Positions 36,080 to 46,851 of a DNA stretch of 64,000 nt are shown here, one piece after another. The DNA comes from Flammula alnicola. Its lineage: Eukaryota; Basidiomycota; Agaricomycetes; Agaricales; Strophariaceae. The stretch is from NCBI GenBank assembly GCA_015499995.1, contig JADNRV010000008.1:186001-250000 (forward strand), read 5' to 3'. Under the pieces are notes generated by a model. The model saw only the letters and a program-made list of their open reading frames with translations, did not search any database and was not told where the DNA came from. The position numbers were made by a program, and so were the translations under genes. The first letter of the stretch is position 1. Each line of letters starts with the position of its first letter.

Positions 36080-39000
36080 TCATCGAGGTTGAGCGAACCC
36101 TCCTGCTGAGATACTTTCCGGTACGGAACCAAGGCAGTTATCCGCTTCTGTCTTATCAGATGTTAGAGTAATAACAACTTCTCCCCCAAGTCGGAAGGTA
36201 TCGTAGAAGTCGAAATGACATCTGGAACTCGCGGGAACGCCATTGACGGTGACATTCTGCACGTATGCAGCGGTACCGGCGGGAATAATCTTCTGGACAG
36301 ACTTGGAATTGAAATTGATGGTGGTAACGGTGGTGCTGACGTTTAGGAAGGAATTGTGGATCGTATACTTGGGCGTAAATGGTGATAGGACGAGAAGTTG
36401 CGTTGTCGAGGGAACTGGATAGATTGTATGAGTAGATTGAAGAGAAGAAACATAACCTTTTCTTACCGGGATATAGGCCTAACAAGTGGAATGAAAGCAA
36501 GGACGCCATAGCAGCCTGATCATCATTTCCTGGTAATCCGGCAGGGGCTATTGAAAGATATTGGGCTCGAGCAGTATGACACCAAGACTAGATTGACGTA
36601 CTGATATCGAAATTGCTGAATACTACATTTCTGACCTGGTCTACAGATTGCGCGGGATGATTTGCGTAGTGGTAGCCAATAGGGGTCTAGTTTGAAAAAT
36701 CAGTCATTGTAACGCAACGACTGGTTCACATAATAAAGCAGACCTGGAAAGATGGTTCATTCCCAGGATCAAAGTAGCCAGCCTAGAAAGTAATTTGAGT
36801 AAAACAAAGGAAAATCTTAAGGTGGATTTCATGGCTCACGTTGAAAAAGTGATTCAGTCGCTTGACGAATGTGTCCTACCAGATCGCATAAACTTTTTGT
36901 CATCGATACCTTTTATCTGCAACTCACATTTCCGCCCATGAGTTGGATAAGGTGTGCCGTATCATGAGGCACATACCTACATCGAAAAGGATTATTAAAC
37001 ATGATATGTACAAGAGTCAATTAACGAGAATGCACATACCAGCTGTACTCCCAAGATGACGCTTCATAAAAGCCGCTGATGTTATCTCCTTGGAGGGAAC
37101 ATTCCTCGAGGCATCCTGGTCGTTTGGAGAACAATTGACTGGGTCTTGGAAAGAGAAGGTGCCGTTCGAGAATCGCTTTTGCGCGAAGCCTATGAAGTGC
37201 ATAATCGTCAACTTGAGCAAAGGCAAATTGCCTTGGTCATTCATTCTCACCTGTGTATCCATCACTGGCGATGTTTGCATCCCAAACATTGCGATAGAAC
37301 TGTGTGATGTTAGCTAACAGAGAAGAAATGAAAAAAGATGGGCAACATACCAATGAGCGATTAGTGTACTTCTGGACGTCATCGGTCTTGCCTAGAAGCT
37401 GAGCGACCTGTCGAATACCAAAGTCCTCGAAAGCGTACTACGTTCACTTTAGCAAGTGGTATGCAATATGAGTAAAATTAGAAGACCAACCTCAAGAGTG
37501 CGACTACCCTCGCGGGTTTGGCGGCCGGTGCTAGATACATCCAGAACGGCAAATGGTACGTAACCATATTGTCTGATATTTGCTTGATAAACCACCAAAT
37601 TCAGAGAATGAAGGAAGACTCACTTGTAAACATTGACTTGACGCCCTTCAATATTCCATTCGGTGGATTGACTTCTCCATCGGTGATCAAGGCAGAGTAA
37701 AGCTCGTTCAAATCGATGCCAAGACGCGACGCTTCATTGTGATAGTTGACGGCGAAATGGGAAACGATATTATCTCCGCTTGAGCCTGCGCCGGAAACAT
37801 AAGGATGTTGGCCACGACAATCACGAACATGAATATATGCACCTCCTTGGGTCCATCCGGAAGATTGTTGGCACGGCATTCTGGCATCCAGCCGTTCTTT
37901 CGCCATCCATCGATGTAATTGTCGACAATCTGAGCGAATTCAACAGGCGAGTGCAATGCCATGAGTGGATAGAACGTCCGGAACTGTATCGTGCAAGTTT
38001 CGTCAATAAATTCGGATGTAACAGGTAACAGCCACCAACTAACCGTATCCCAACTGTCAATAAAATGTTGATTATCTAGACAGATTTTAGAATCTGGCGC
38101 TACTGACCTGCAGTAGAGTGAATCGAAATAAAACGATGTCGTGTTCTCAAATACTCCTTGGGTTTCGTCTGTTGCGTTATTCTACGTCATTTTTGTCAAT
38201 TTACGATGAAAAACAAGGGCCTAAGGTACTCACTGGGGTTAAAGATGCACGATACAAAGAGGAGTACAACATTTCTGTTACATTCGGCGGTGTTCCTGCT
38301 ATGTCGATCTCGATTTTTGACAGTTTTTCTTGCCACAGAGCCTTCGCTTGGCTTGTATTTCTTCGAAGGAAGAATCGCCAACTTCCGATTCAGCATTGGC
38401 ACAGGCTTGATCTTCAGAGCGGAAGGACACCCCGACGCGGATGTTAACTGTCTTGGGTTGGTTTGCATAGGAAAACAGGGCGCCAGACTGGTATACACCA
38501 CCGATAAGATTGATCGAGAGATTGAGGTGCGTTTGGCCCAATCCTTTCGCGTCCAATCCTTCTCTGTAACATACCATATTAATAGGAGAGTTGTATGACA
38601 AGAGTTTACTGACGTGTCGCCGGTCCAAACTCCGTATTCGTCAAGCTGTTGCTTTCCTCCATCGAGAAGATCATAACAGGCAAAAGCCTGGTAATGGAAG
38701 TTTCCGGGTCCGAAACTGACATCATTTCAGAGAATGAGCAGGAAACCAAGCGTTTCATGGTTATTGAAACATGCCTGGAACCCCAGAATCCGCCGATTGT
38801 TATTCTGCCTTTTGCTGGATCGATGTTAAGCTGACCACCAGCGAAGGAAGCTGGCAGGTCGTTGGCGAGATCCAGCACGAAATAAGGCTTCAAGCCAGAT
38901 GGGAACGTAAACCGTTCGAGACCAGCGCGACGTGTGGCAGTGGCCTCCATCTGGATGCTATTATTAAGAGTCAGTGAGAATATCCAGGAGATGCATCTCC

Positions 39001-39779
39001 AACCCAAATATTAGTTAGCACATAACGAAGACTGATTTATACACACCATCCGTGTTATTCATGCGCAGGCGTTCGCGCGCAGCTAGAGTCGTAGTGCATG
39101 TATCGAACCCTCTTGGACAGAGTAATGGCATGATCTCGAAATTGCCATAGGTTCCTATCAAAAAAAGGTTTGAGAGGCTTGAGATTGGAGGCGTATTTCA
39201 TGTATGGCTTACCCAAAGACGATCCAGTCCCACTGTCATGCAATGGGCTGAGACCACGGATAAATTGTGTCGGGTCGACAACATATCCTTGATGACATAC
39301 GTTTAGATAAAAGAACTGCGGTACAAGTTGTTCGTTTAATTACCAGCTGGTGCATATCCGGTCATATCAGTCGAGAATTTGGCCTAATGATGTTAGGTGC
39401 GATCAATGTCCATTTAACAATCCACAAGGATTGGTGGGTCGCACCATGCCGAAAGGAATAGAAGCCCCTGGGCTGGATCATCCTCAGGTTCCCATGATCC
39501 ATGATATTAAAAGCGGACTTACCAGACATCGCCAAAGTTATCTAAGAAAGATAAATTGAGAATGACGGACTCCGAGCAAAAATAGGTCTTGGATAACTCA
39601 CCAGTACCAATGAAAGGGTTAACAAAAGCAGTGTAGTCTGGATTAGACTGGTTTGCAGCGGCCGCGATAGCTTGTGATATGCGCTTCTGCACACTTGGAG
39701 ATGGCTGGGCATGAACGACAGAGCTGGAAAGAAACGCGATAAGGACGAGGGGAAGCACAAAGGTTCGATTTTTCGCCAT
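36080..39779 (-). CDS. GH92 alpha-1,2-mannosidase, secreted
   Basis: ATG 39779 starts a clean signal peptide, MAKNRTFVLPLVLIAFLSSS, then VVHAQ. The GH92 start motif DYTAFVNPFIGTG follows, then DNFGDVWPGA-type sequence across small exons, GLSPLHDSGTGSSLG, YGNFEIMPLLCPRGFDTCTT, RITIGGFWGSSFGPG-like sequence, LYSSLYRASLTP, FYFDSLYCSWDTVGWLLPV, YPLMALHSPVEFAQIVDNYI and NGWMPECRANNLPGWTQGG. The protein ends SVPESISAGGFAQPR. GH92 enzymes are calcium-dependent exo-mannosidases that trim alpha-mannans and N-glycans. The many short exons are typical of agaric copies. One-base breaks occur near 37860 (before GWTQGG) and 38347 (before AKALWQEKLSKIEID); each is fixed by one added base. About 770 residues fits the family. 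Confidence 0.9.
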
Positions 39780-42342
39780 CTTCGATTAGAAACAAGCGGC
39801 AGAAAATTTGGGGTTGAAATCAAAAAGACAGGATCAGCTTTATAAGTTTTCTGACGATGGGTATTGTGTAAGAATCAGTAAATTGGCAAGAGCGTGTTGG
39901 CAAGAACCCAGAGGATGAGTTGCAACACATGGAACGTGTTCTGAAGATACCAACGGCAGGCCCCGTGCTCCTCCTAGCGAATTGGCGCGAAGTCATGGAG
40001 TTTCTATAGGCGACAAAGCTCCTGATGTTGACGTACGCATCGCAGAGCCGTACGGCGGCTCTGCAGACGGACTTAATGATAAGAATTTTGGACAACTCGC
40101 TTCCCAGAAGAGGCCATTTTGCATATGCCGAGGAAATACCAACGTGTCTGTGGGAGAGAAAGAACGCGAGTCCGTGCCGTTCACGAGCGCAGCCGGCTGT
40201 GCATGGAGGGGATAAGTGGACCGAGCCGTATTCTTCAACCCCAAGAGAATATAGCTCAGATAGCAGGAGAAGCGGCGGGTAAAAAATTACTCTCAAGACG
40301 GTCCGAGGCGGTAATGAGAAGTCGGTCACTTGCCAGCTTTCAACAAAACTCATGGAAGGAGTACTTAGTCACTCATGATACGATGATGATAAACTCACTT
40401 CAAGTTCTAGCGCACCATGGCATGATGTGAAGACATTTTATCTCCACAGGTGTTCGCTGTACCATTGACAATCAGAGGTAATATTAGCTACCTATCTCGA
40501 CCATGAGGAAGATTCTGAGAAGCATTGGATGCAACAGAAGTGGAAGACGAAACGGTAGAAGGACAAGAACGGAAATGATTCGGGATCCTCGTGCTACCGC
40601 ATCGTGACTAGTCGTGACTCGGTCACATGACCGTCACGCATCAAGAGTCATTGTCTCTCCGAATTGTAGTTGGCGACTCGAACTTGAATTGACTAGTTGA
40701 TGCCTACATAGGTTCTTGACAACCTACAAACAACCCCTTGACTTCAGAAATTGACTGTATTATCCTCAGCCCTTGACCGGCTAGCCCATCGTGGTTGCAG
40801 TACATCATAAATATACAGGCAAGTACTCTAGTAGTACGTTCATCGGCTTCGGTACAACGCCCCCAAGTCAACGCCCCGAGTGGCAACCATTTCAGTGGGG
40901 CCAACATGGTCTGCTATGACTGGGTCGACTTAGGCAAAAAGTTCTCTCGGTCCACGTCAGAACTGGACTCCACTTTGTTGAATTCTTTTTGAAGACATGG
41001 GGTAATTTCCTGGATAACCTGGACAATTCCCATCAGCTGACTCGACGCTCCACAACCGTTTAAAAAATTGCTTCCAGAAAGTTACCTTCCTTTATTTCTA
41101 TGTCCTTTCTCACCGGAGCAGACCGTCCTCGGATAACTTGATTGGCTCTTTGAGCACAGTCTCTTGGTCATCTTCATATAGTCATTTTTATATTCTGTGT
41201 ATGAAATTTAATCCAGGATCTAGTAATTTTATGTAGCCCTTGCCGTCCGGCGGTTCTAAAGCCTCCTCATTTTTAATCCGTAACGCGGTAAGTCTGGTCT
41301 CCACTTCACTCCACGTATTTGCCACGAATTTAGCGGATTTTTATATGCTATAAAATCGCGACGTTTATCCACCATTGAAACTCTGCCACCTATTTCTTGG
41401 TTCTCCAGCTTTCTGTGTCTTCGATTCGTATACCTCTCATCCTCATGATCGGAACTTTTGAGCTACAATTCTTTCAGGGTTCCAAGTTCAAAAAATAAAG
41501 GGAACTAGAAATCTACGCTTGTAAATTATTGGGGAGGCTGGTGTCATAGTCAACCGCGGTCGTATCTGTCTTTGGTGTTTTCCTTAAAATTTATTTATAC
41601 TTTACCTCAGGACTGTGAGTATTCCTCTTTATAATTACTGTGGGACAATAATACCGTGTACTTAGGTGCACAGTGGTTTTGATACCAATTGATGCTAAGG
41701 CATAGTGGTGTTTGATGCATGATGCATTGATGCCTTGAAGTTGTAGACGCTCGTCGTCCTTGTGATGACGTCATTGTGGGCGCTTCAAGTTTGGTTCCCA
41801 AATTGGAATCCTGTTGTCTTGTCCTTGTCTTTTCATTTCTATGGACATCTTGACATAGTTCATCTGACATGCATGATAAGTACGCAGTACAACTCGGTAT
41901 TTAAGCTTTAAATTGCCAGCAGACGCCAAGGCCATAAAATCAACACTTGTATTCAATACAATGCGCGTAAAATCAAAATACTTAATGCGAATCCCGACCT
42001 GCACCTGTAGCGCTCATGAGCTTGAAAGTTGAATCCAATATCAAATTGAAACCCAGCGGCAGACGGACGTCACTCACGCCTAATCCCCGATTCACGGCGT
42101 ATGCAGCCGCCGAGCCAAGAAGCACGCTGAACTCGTCTTCGAACGAGTAAAAGCGCATCTCACTTACTCGTCAACTTTACCACCAAAAGTTTCTGACTCT
42201 CTTCAAACATATCTTATACCCAAAGACGAGACCGAGGAGCCCGAGTGAGAAAGAATGCCCATACGCGTAACGTGATCGTGCAAGAACAAAATGATCAGTA
42301 TTCTTGCCCTGCTACCTCCACACAACTAAAGTCTACAATACA
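39780..42342. other. Long gene-poor interval
   Basis: This 2.56-kb region contains no gene I can support. At 39982-40215 a plus-strand frame includes GVSIGDKAPDVDVRIAEPYG, which faintly recalls the C-terminal fold of FAD monooxygenases, but no flanking exons agree. From 41.0 to 42.0 kb the DNA is AT-rich with a dinucleotide-like TGATGC cluster near 41690-41735. It probably includes the GH92 promoter next to 39780. Confidence 0.4.
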
Positions 42343-44505
42343 TCAAGCATCAGAGATCATACATTGCAGACCCTCCTTCATACCCCCAATGGCAGCCTTA
42401 TGCTGGCTGACAGCAAGCACAATGAAGCAGTGCCAAATCGCATGAGAGCCTAACGAGATCCAACGATCAGCGACGAGGCGAGATGAGAATGAATATATAT
42501 ATATCGTACCACCGCCAATCATATCCAGTTTTCGTTGAATGTGTGCAGGGACAATTCGTTCGGGGAAATGTGCCGCGTAGAAAACTAGGCCGATGATGTA
42601 CGACAGCAGCGATGGAACTACAGGGGCTAGAAGACAATACATTTGATCAAAATTAAAATGGCAGATGAGAAGAGAGAATGAGACATACAAACGAAGTCGT
42701 GCATCTCCTTCCACGAGTGCAGATAGGACAGCGCTACCATTGGCCCAATACCAGAGAAGGCAAGGGTAAGGAAGAAGCCAATGCGATAGAACTGGAAGTA
42801 TAAGTCAGCTAATGTTGTGCCTTGATCAAACCACACGTACGCGATACTCATGCTTGTTGAACCACGCCATGAAGGGGAAAACGTTGCCTGCTATCCCTGT
42901 CGCAAGACACAGGCCGAGGAACGCATGGCCTATGCTGGGATGGCATTGGAATCCGTAATGCACCACGGTTCCAACACTAGCACTGATCAACCTTGTAAAA
43001 TTACGCCGCCAAATTAGCGTTAAGGAGTGAGAAAGAAGAACGAGGGTGTTCACCATCCAATGCCGACGTAATCGACCCTTGCACACATATCCATACTGCG
43101 ATGATCTGCACAGCCAGACATTGTATGCCAGAGTGCACTACTTGACAGACAGAGGAGAGCGAAAGCCATGAATAGCACTTCCGGGGTATCGAACGTGTGC
43201 GTGCTGTTGATGAGGGGTATAAAGTTTATTCCCCATAGGAGGAATGGGATTAGGTGGGTGTGAATATTCACTGCATCAAGAAGAGAATTTAATAGGAGCA
43301 GAAACAGCGAGAACGAAACACTTACAAAATTCATTGTGCAGTGTAAATAGTGACATAACAAGAAGAGGCCATCGTTCTATGGGTATAAATCTGGAGGAAT
43401 GGGTATGGTCAGCGATGATGGACAACAACGCTGAAACAGGTATGTCTCACCGGTATCCATGGGTAACAAAAGGATTATTGCGCCATTGCTGGGGCAAATC
43501 AGAATACTTTATAAGCCGAACACCTTGGAAAGAATGCTTGACGGCGCTTGCAACTTCGTATGCAGCACGCTCAAGCATGTCTTCTCCTTCGCAGATAACA
43601 TCTGCTGGTTTGGAGTTCAATATGTCGGCGATAACGTCGGAATTTAATAGTGAGTCTAAAAGGTCGAATAGAACGGAATTGGGAACGAAGGAAGTGACTG
43701 GAGCCCTTGAGGACGCTTCTATGCTGGATAGATGAGAGTTGAGGGTTTGGAGATGGTCCGAAAGGGTAGGAATGTAGCCGAGTGGGCCCTTGAAGTCGAG
43801 TTCGTGGAAGCGTGTACGCACGTCGTCGAGCTTGAGGCGCATGTCCGAAAGGTGTGATCGCACGTCGTCCATGTCAGGAAGGCTGGGCATGTCGGGCAGG
43901 TGAGAGCGCATTTCTGCCATGTCAGGTAGCTGAGGCATGTCAGGTAAATGTGAGCGCATCTCGGCCATGTCAGGCCAGTACGGGCGCATCTCTGAGAAGT
44001 TAGGCACATCTAGTATGTCTGGGAGATGCGACTTGACAAAGGACTCCATTGACGAAAGATCCGCGAAGGGAAATTCCGGCAAATGGGAGCAGACATCTGC
44101 ACGAATGCCCTCTAGCATATCTAGCGCGGTGCGTGCCCACTGCGCTGCCTCCTCCATGGTATACTCTCCTTGCAGTTTCCATGCTTCGAAATCGGGGGAA
44201 CCGAACTGTCTTAGGCGTCGTTCGAGGTCTGCGAGATACGAAAGGACAAGGAAACGAAGAGAAGCAAGTGTTTGCGTCGGTGAGGCTGAAGAAAGGTCCA
44301 AGGCCTCGAGGTTGTGGGACAGCGACCTGCAGAGTTTCAGGGATGGCTGATTGGATGATGGTGCTGATAACCTGCGCCTGGCTCTGCGAGCACGAACGTG
44401 CGACTTGGGGCTGTTCCTACCCGTTGCAACGACAGACATGGTGGGCGTCGATGTGATTAATGTTGCAGTCACGGTGGTCGTGGTCGTGGTGGCGGTGGCC
44501 GACAT
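42343..44505 (-). CDS. PAQR (adiponectin receptor/hemolysin III) family protein with repeat-bearing N-terminus
   Basis: The C-terminal half is the PAQR seven-helix domain over six exons: YSDLPQQWRNNPFVTHGYR, then FIPIERWPLLVMSLFTLHNE, VNIHTHLIPFLLWGINFIPL, LCLSSSALWHTMSGCADHRS (conserved Ser and His), MDMCARVDYVGIGW (conserved Asp), AHFPERIVPAHIQRKLDM and SHAIWHCFIVLAVSQHKAA (metal-binding His). The zinc-binding Ser, Asp and His residues are present. These proteins act as membrane hydrolases or receptors in sterol, sphingolipid and zinc control (yeast Izh2 type). The N-terminal 350 residues form one exon: a Thr/Val-rich start, an acidic helical region, then a tandem repeat around MAEMRSHLPDMPQLPD (residues about 180-235). 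The frame is intact throughout. The gene is divergent from PTH1 with 265 bp between starts. Confidence 0.9.
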
Positions 44506-44770
44506 GATGAGTAAATAATAGGAGAAACGAACAGGGAGCGAAAGAGAAGGACAGAAGGTGTAAAATATCAGAGGGACATAAAATCAGGCGCAAATGCTGG
44601 GCGGACCTTTTTTCGAGAGAAAATCTAATACCCCCGTCCGCTGACTAAGCAACCCTGATCCGTTAGTCATTTTGACTCTCGCAGGCAGTGCTTTCTCCGC
44701 CACTTATAAGCTGCTCGACATTCGTTAACTATGATATATACGCCATAATACCCCTCACACTATCAGCACA
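44506..44770. promoter_or_regulatory. Bidirectional promoter of PAQR and peptidyl-tRNA hydrolase
   Basis: 265 bp separate the two divergent start codons. The sequence includes an AT-rich ATGATATATACGCC block at about 44730. No binding site was assigned. Confidence 0.45.
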
Positions 44771-45432
44771 ATGACTATTTCAACCATTCCCCACCTATTC
44801 ATTGCAGGCTTGGGAAATCTTCCTTTTCCACTGACAAGACACAGGTATTTCATATTTGACTCCAGTCACGTTCGCTTTCGCTTAAAATTGCAAAGTGTCG
44901 GACAGCTCGTTATCGATGCTCTCGCCCAGCGACTAGGCATACGCTTGGCTTCGGGGCGCGGGGGCTATTCTGGCCAGGGCAGTGTCCTCATTGGTGATAC
45001 TGTCGTGAACCTCACGCTCTTCAAGTCGAGTATGTATAAATTCATGTATTGTTGGTTCGAACCCTTACTAATTCTAATTCAGAATCCCTCATGAACATCT
45101 CAGGTCCCTCAATAGCCAAGGCATATCGAGAAACCGTCAACTCGCCACCCTCTATGATTGTTCTTACCGACTCGCTTTCTCATCATGTCGAGACACTCTC
45201 GGTCAAGCTAAGCGGTTCCGCCAATGGCCATAACGGCGTGAAAAGCATTATCTCTGCGCTGGGTGGAGAAATGGGCTTCTATCGCTTCCGTCTGGGCATC
45301 GGACGTGACGGGACTGACGCTGCCACATACGTCATGCGTCAGCTCTCCTCTCATGAGCGTCGCTTCTGGGATAATGAAGGTCTTGACTTAGTCCTTCGAG
45401 AAATCGAGAAAGTCGCTCTGAAAGCTGGCTAA
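44771..45432 (+). CDS. PTH1: Peptidyl-tRNA hydrolase (Pth1 type)
   Basis: Three exons read MTISTIPHLFIAGLGNLPFP..TRHS (catalytic His in TRH), VGQLVIDALAQRLGI, SLMNISGPSIAKAYR (substrate-binding Asn) and LSGSANGHNGVKSIISALGG, then YRFRLGIGRD and a basic C-terminus. Pth1 recycles peptidyl-tRNA dropped from ribosomes by cutting the ester bond; eukaryotic Pth1 often serves mitochondria. About 185 residues is normal. Two motifs differ from bacterial Pth: GLGNPG is GLGNLP, and the Asp-bearing loop before the strand reads LTDSLSHHVETLSVKL rather than the usual HDDLDLPLG-like form. The TD aspartate could still serve as the catalytic acid. Fungal members often vary here, so I infer an active enzyme. 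Confidence 0.9.
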
Positions 45433-45939
45433 AGATGATGCCTCTCGGTAAGCGTGCCCTCAATTCAAGCATGTATCAAATTTCTCATCGCTACGCTATT
45501 ATAGTCTGTTATTAAACGAGCAGAGTCTAAGTCTGCCCCGTCATATGCTACGCATTGGCAGCAAAGGATGCTGTATCGAGGCCACTGGCACCTCGCACCA
45601 CAGATAGCCCATAGCGAGATAGTCTTGCGCCTACCATGCCCTAGCTCTCCCTTCATGTCGTAGGAAGAGTCCATGCAATTCGAACTCAATTTAGATTCAT
45701 TCGTGACATTGGTACGCATCTTCTTTTCAAGCGGCTTATAATTAACGGAACTATATGGTATATGCCTGCACATGCACTCGCAGTTGAAGATAAAAATATT
45801 CCATACGGTCCGGTTGTCATATTTCCTAACAACCTTAGATACTGTATCAACCAAGAGCCACGTCATAAACTGGAGGACCTTTTTTGTACTTCGACCAACG
45901 TCATCCCTATCTCTGCCTCCAAAGACGCATCTTTATAAA
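45433..45939. other. Intergenic, PTH1 3' flank and GNAT promoter
   Basis: About 0.5 kb with no gene. A CTTTATAAA sequence overlaps the GNAT start codon region at 45931-45939 and is too close to the ATG to act as a normal TATA box. Confidence 0.4.
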
Positions 45940-46737
45940 ATGTCACTGAAATCCAATATAGAATTCCTCAACATCCCCACCCCCACCTCAGATGCAAACG
46001 TCTCTCAATACGCCCGAATCCAGCTCTCCGCCGTCAAAGATGCAAACAGGTTCGGCGCGATGTACATGGGCGGCTCCGTTTCGCCCTCGACAAGCTTCGC
46101 GCAAGCATTAACAACAAGGGCAGAACCATGATCGTCGCGACCAGGGCTGTCATCAACCCAATACCGTCAACGTCGCGCAGACGAGAACCCTGACTCGGAC
46201 CAAGAATGGATCGGCACGCTGTCCGTCCTAGCCGCCGAGGCGCTGCGCGCATGCCACGAGACAACCCGTATCCCGTACGGATCGCAGACGCCCTGCGAGA
46301 GAAGAGGCGGAGGTGTACGTGCTCGCAGGCGTGTGGGTGCACCCTGAGTACCGCCGGCGGGGCATTGGGCGGATGCTCGTTGAGCGCGCGCTGGAAATGG
46401 TCCGGTCTCCTCGTCTGAGAATGAAGACGGTTGTGTGCCGGCTCCGTCAGTGGTCGCGGACGGCAAAGGGGTTTAAACTTGAAAGGTGATGGAGGTAAGG
46501 GAAGAAGAGTAAGATCGTCCTGCTTAGAGTGCGTCCAATAACGATGCGGCGAGGGAGATGTACGAGAAAATTGGCTTTGTGATGGAAGCCGACTCGGACA
46601 GTGAATTGGTGGTCCCGACCCGGATGACGATGTGCGAAGGGCTGGATGGCTGTCACTCTGGACTGACTTCCGTCTCTTTATCTGGTATTTGCCTTGGTGG
46701 TCTGCTTGTCAAGGCTCCGAGTGACAATTTATCATAG
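45940..46737 (+). CDS. GNAT-family N-acetyltransferase (frame-broken)
   Basis: The protein begins MSLKSNIEFLNIPTPTSDAN, then ARIQLSAVKDANRFGAMYMG, DKLRASINNKGRTMIVATRA, ENPDSDQEWIGTLSVLAAEA, REEAEVYVLAGVWVHPEYRR and a core acetyl-CoA motif RRRGIGRMLVERALEMV. It closes with NNDAAREMYEKIGFVMEADS and a stop at 46735-46737. The motif A pyrophosphate loop (RRRGIG) and the NxxAxxxYxKxGF motif B are both present, which defines the GNAT fold; the substrate is unknown. The pieces lie in three frames, with breaks near 46090, 46175 and 46285. An intron explains the gap before the NNDAA exon (around 46450-46520) but not the others. Base loss in this GC-rich stretch is likely. Confidence 0.6.
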
Positions 46738-46851
46738 ATTTTGGTCGTGCATATTCGATGCGTCCGATATAATTTGAGTATGAACTCGATACAATAGTTT
46801 CATTATAACAAATGTGCACAAAATACATGAGACATGGACGTCCACAGAAAA

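Noticed and set aside
39982..40215. Possible FAD-monooxygenase C-terminal remnant (GDKAPDV)
   Set aside because: Only one short motif-like stretch, and no neighbouring exon supports the family on either strand.
45050..45065. GGTTCGAACCC, a tRNA B-box-like motif
   Set aside because: It lies inside a short PTH1 intron with no matching A box, anticodon arm or acceptor stem.
46034..46656. Minus-strand open frames opposite the GNAT gene
   Set aside because: They are shadows of the GNAT coding strand, where both acetyltransferase motifs are found.
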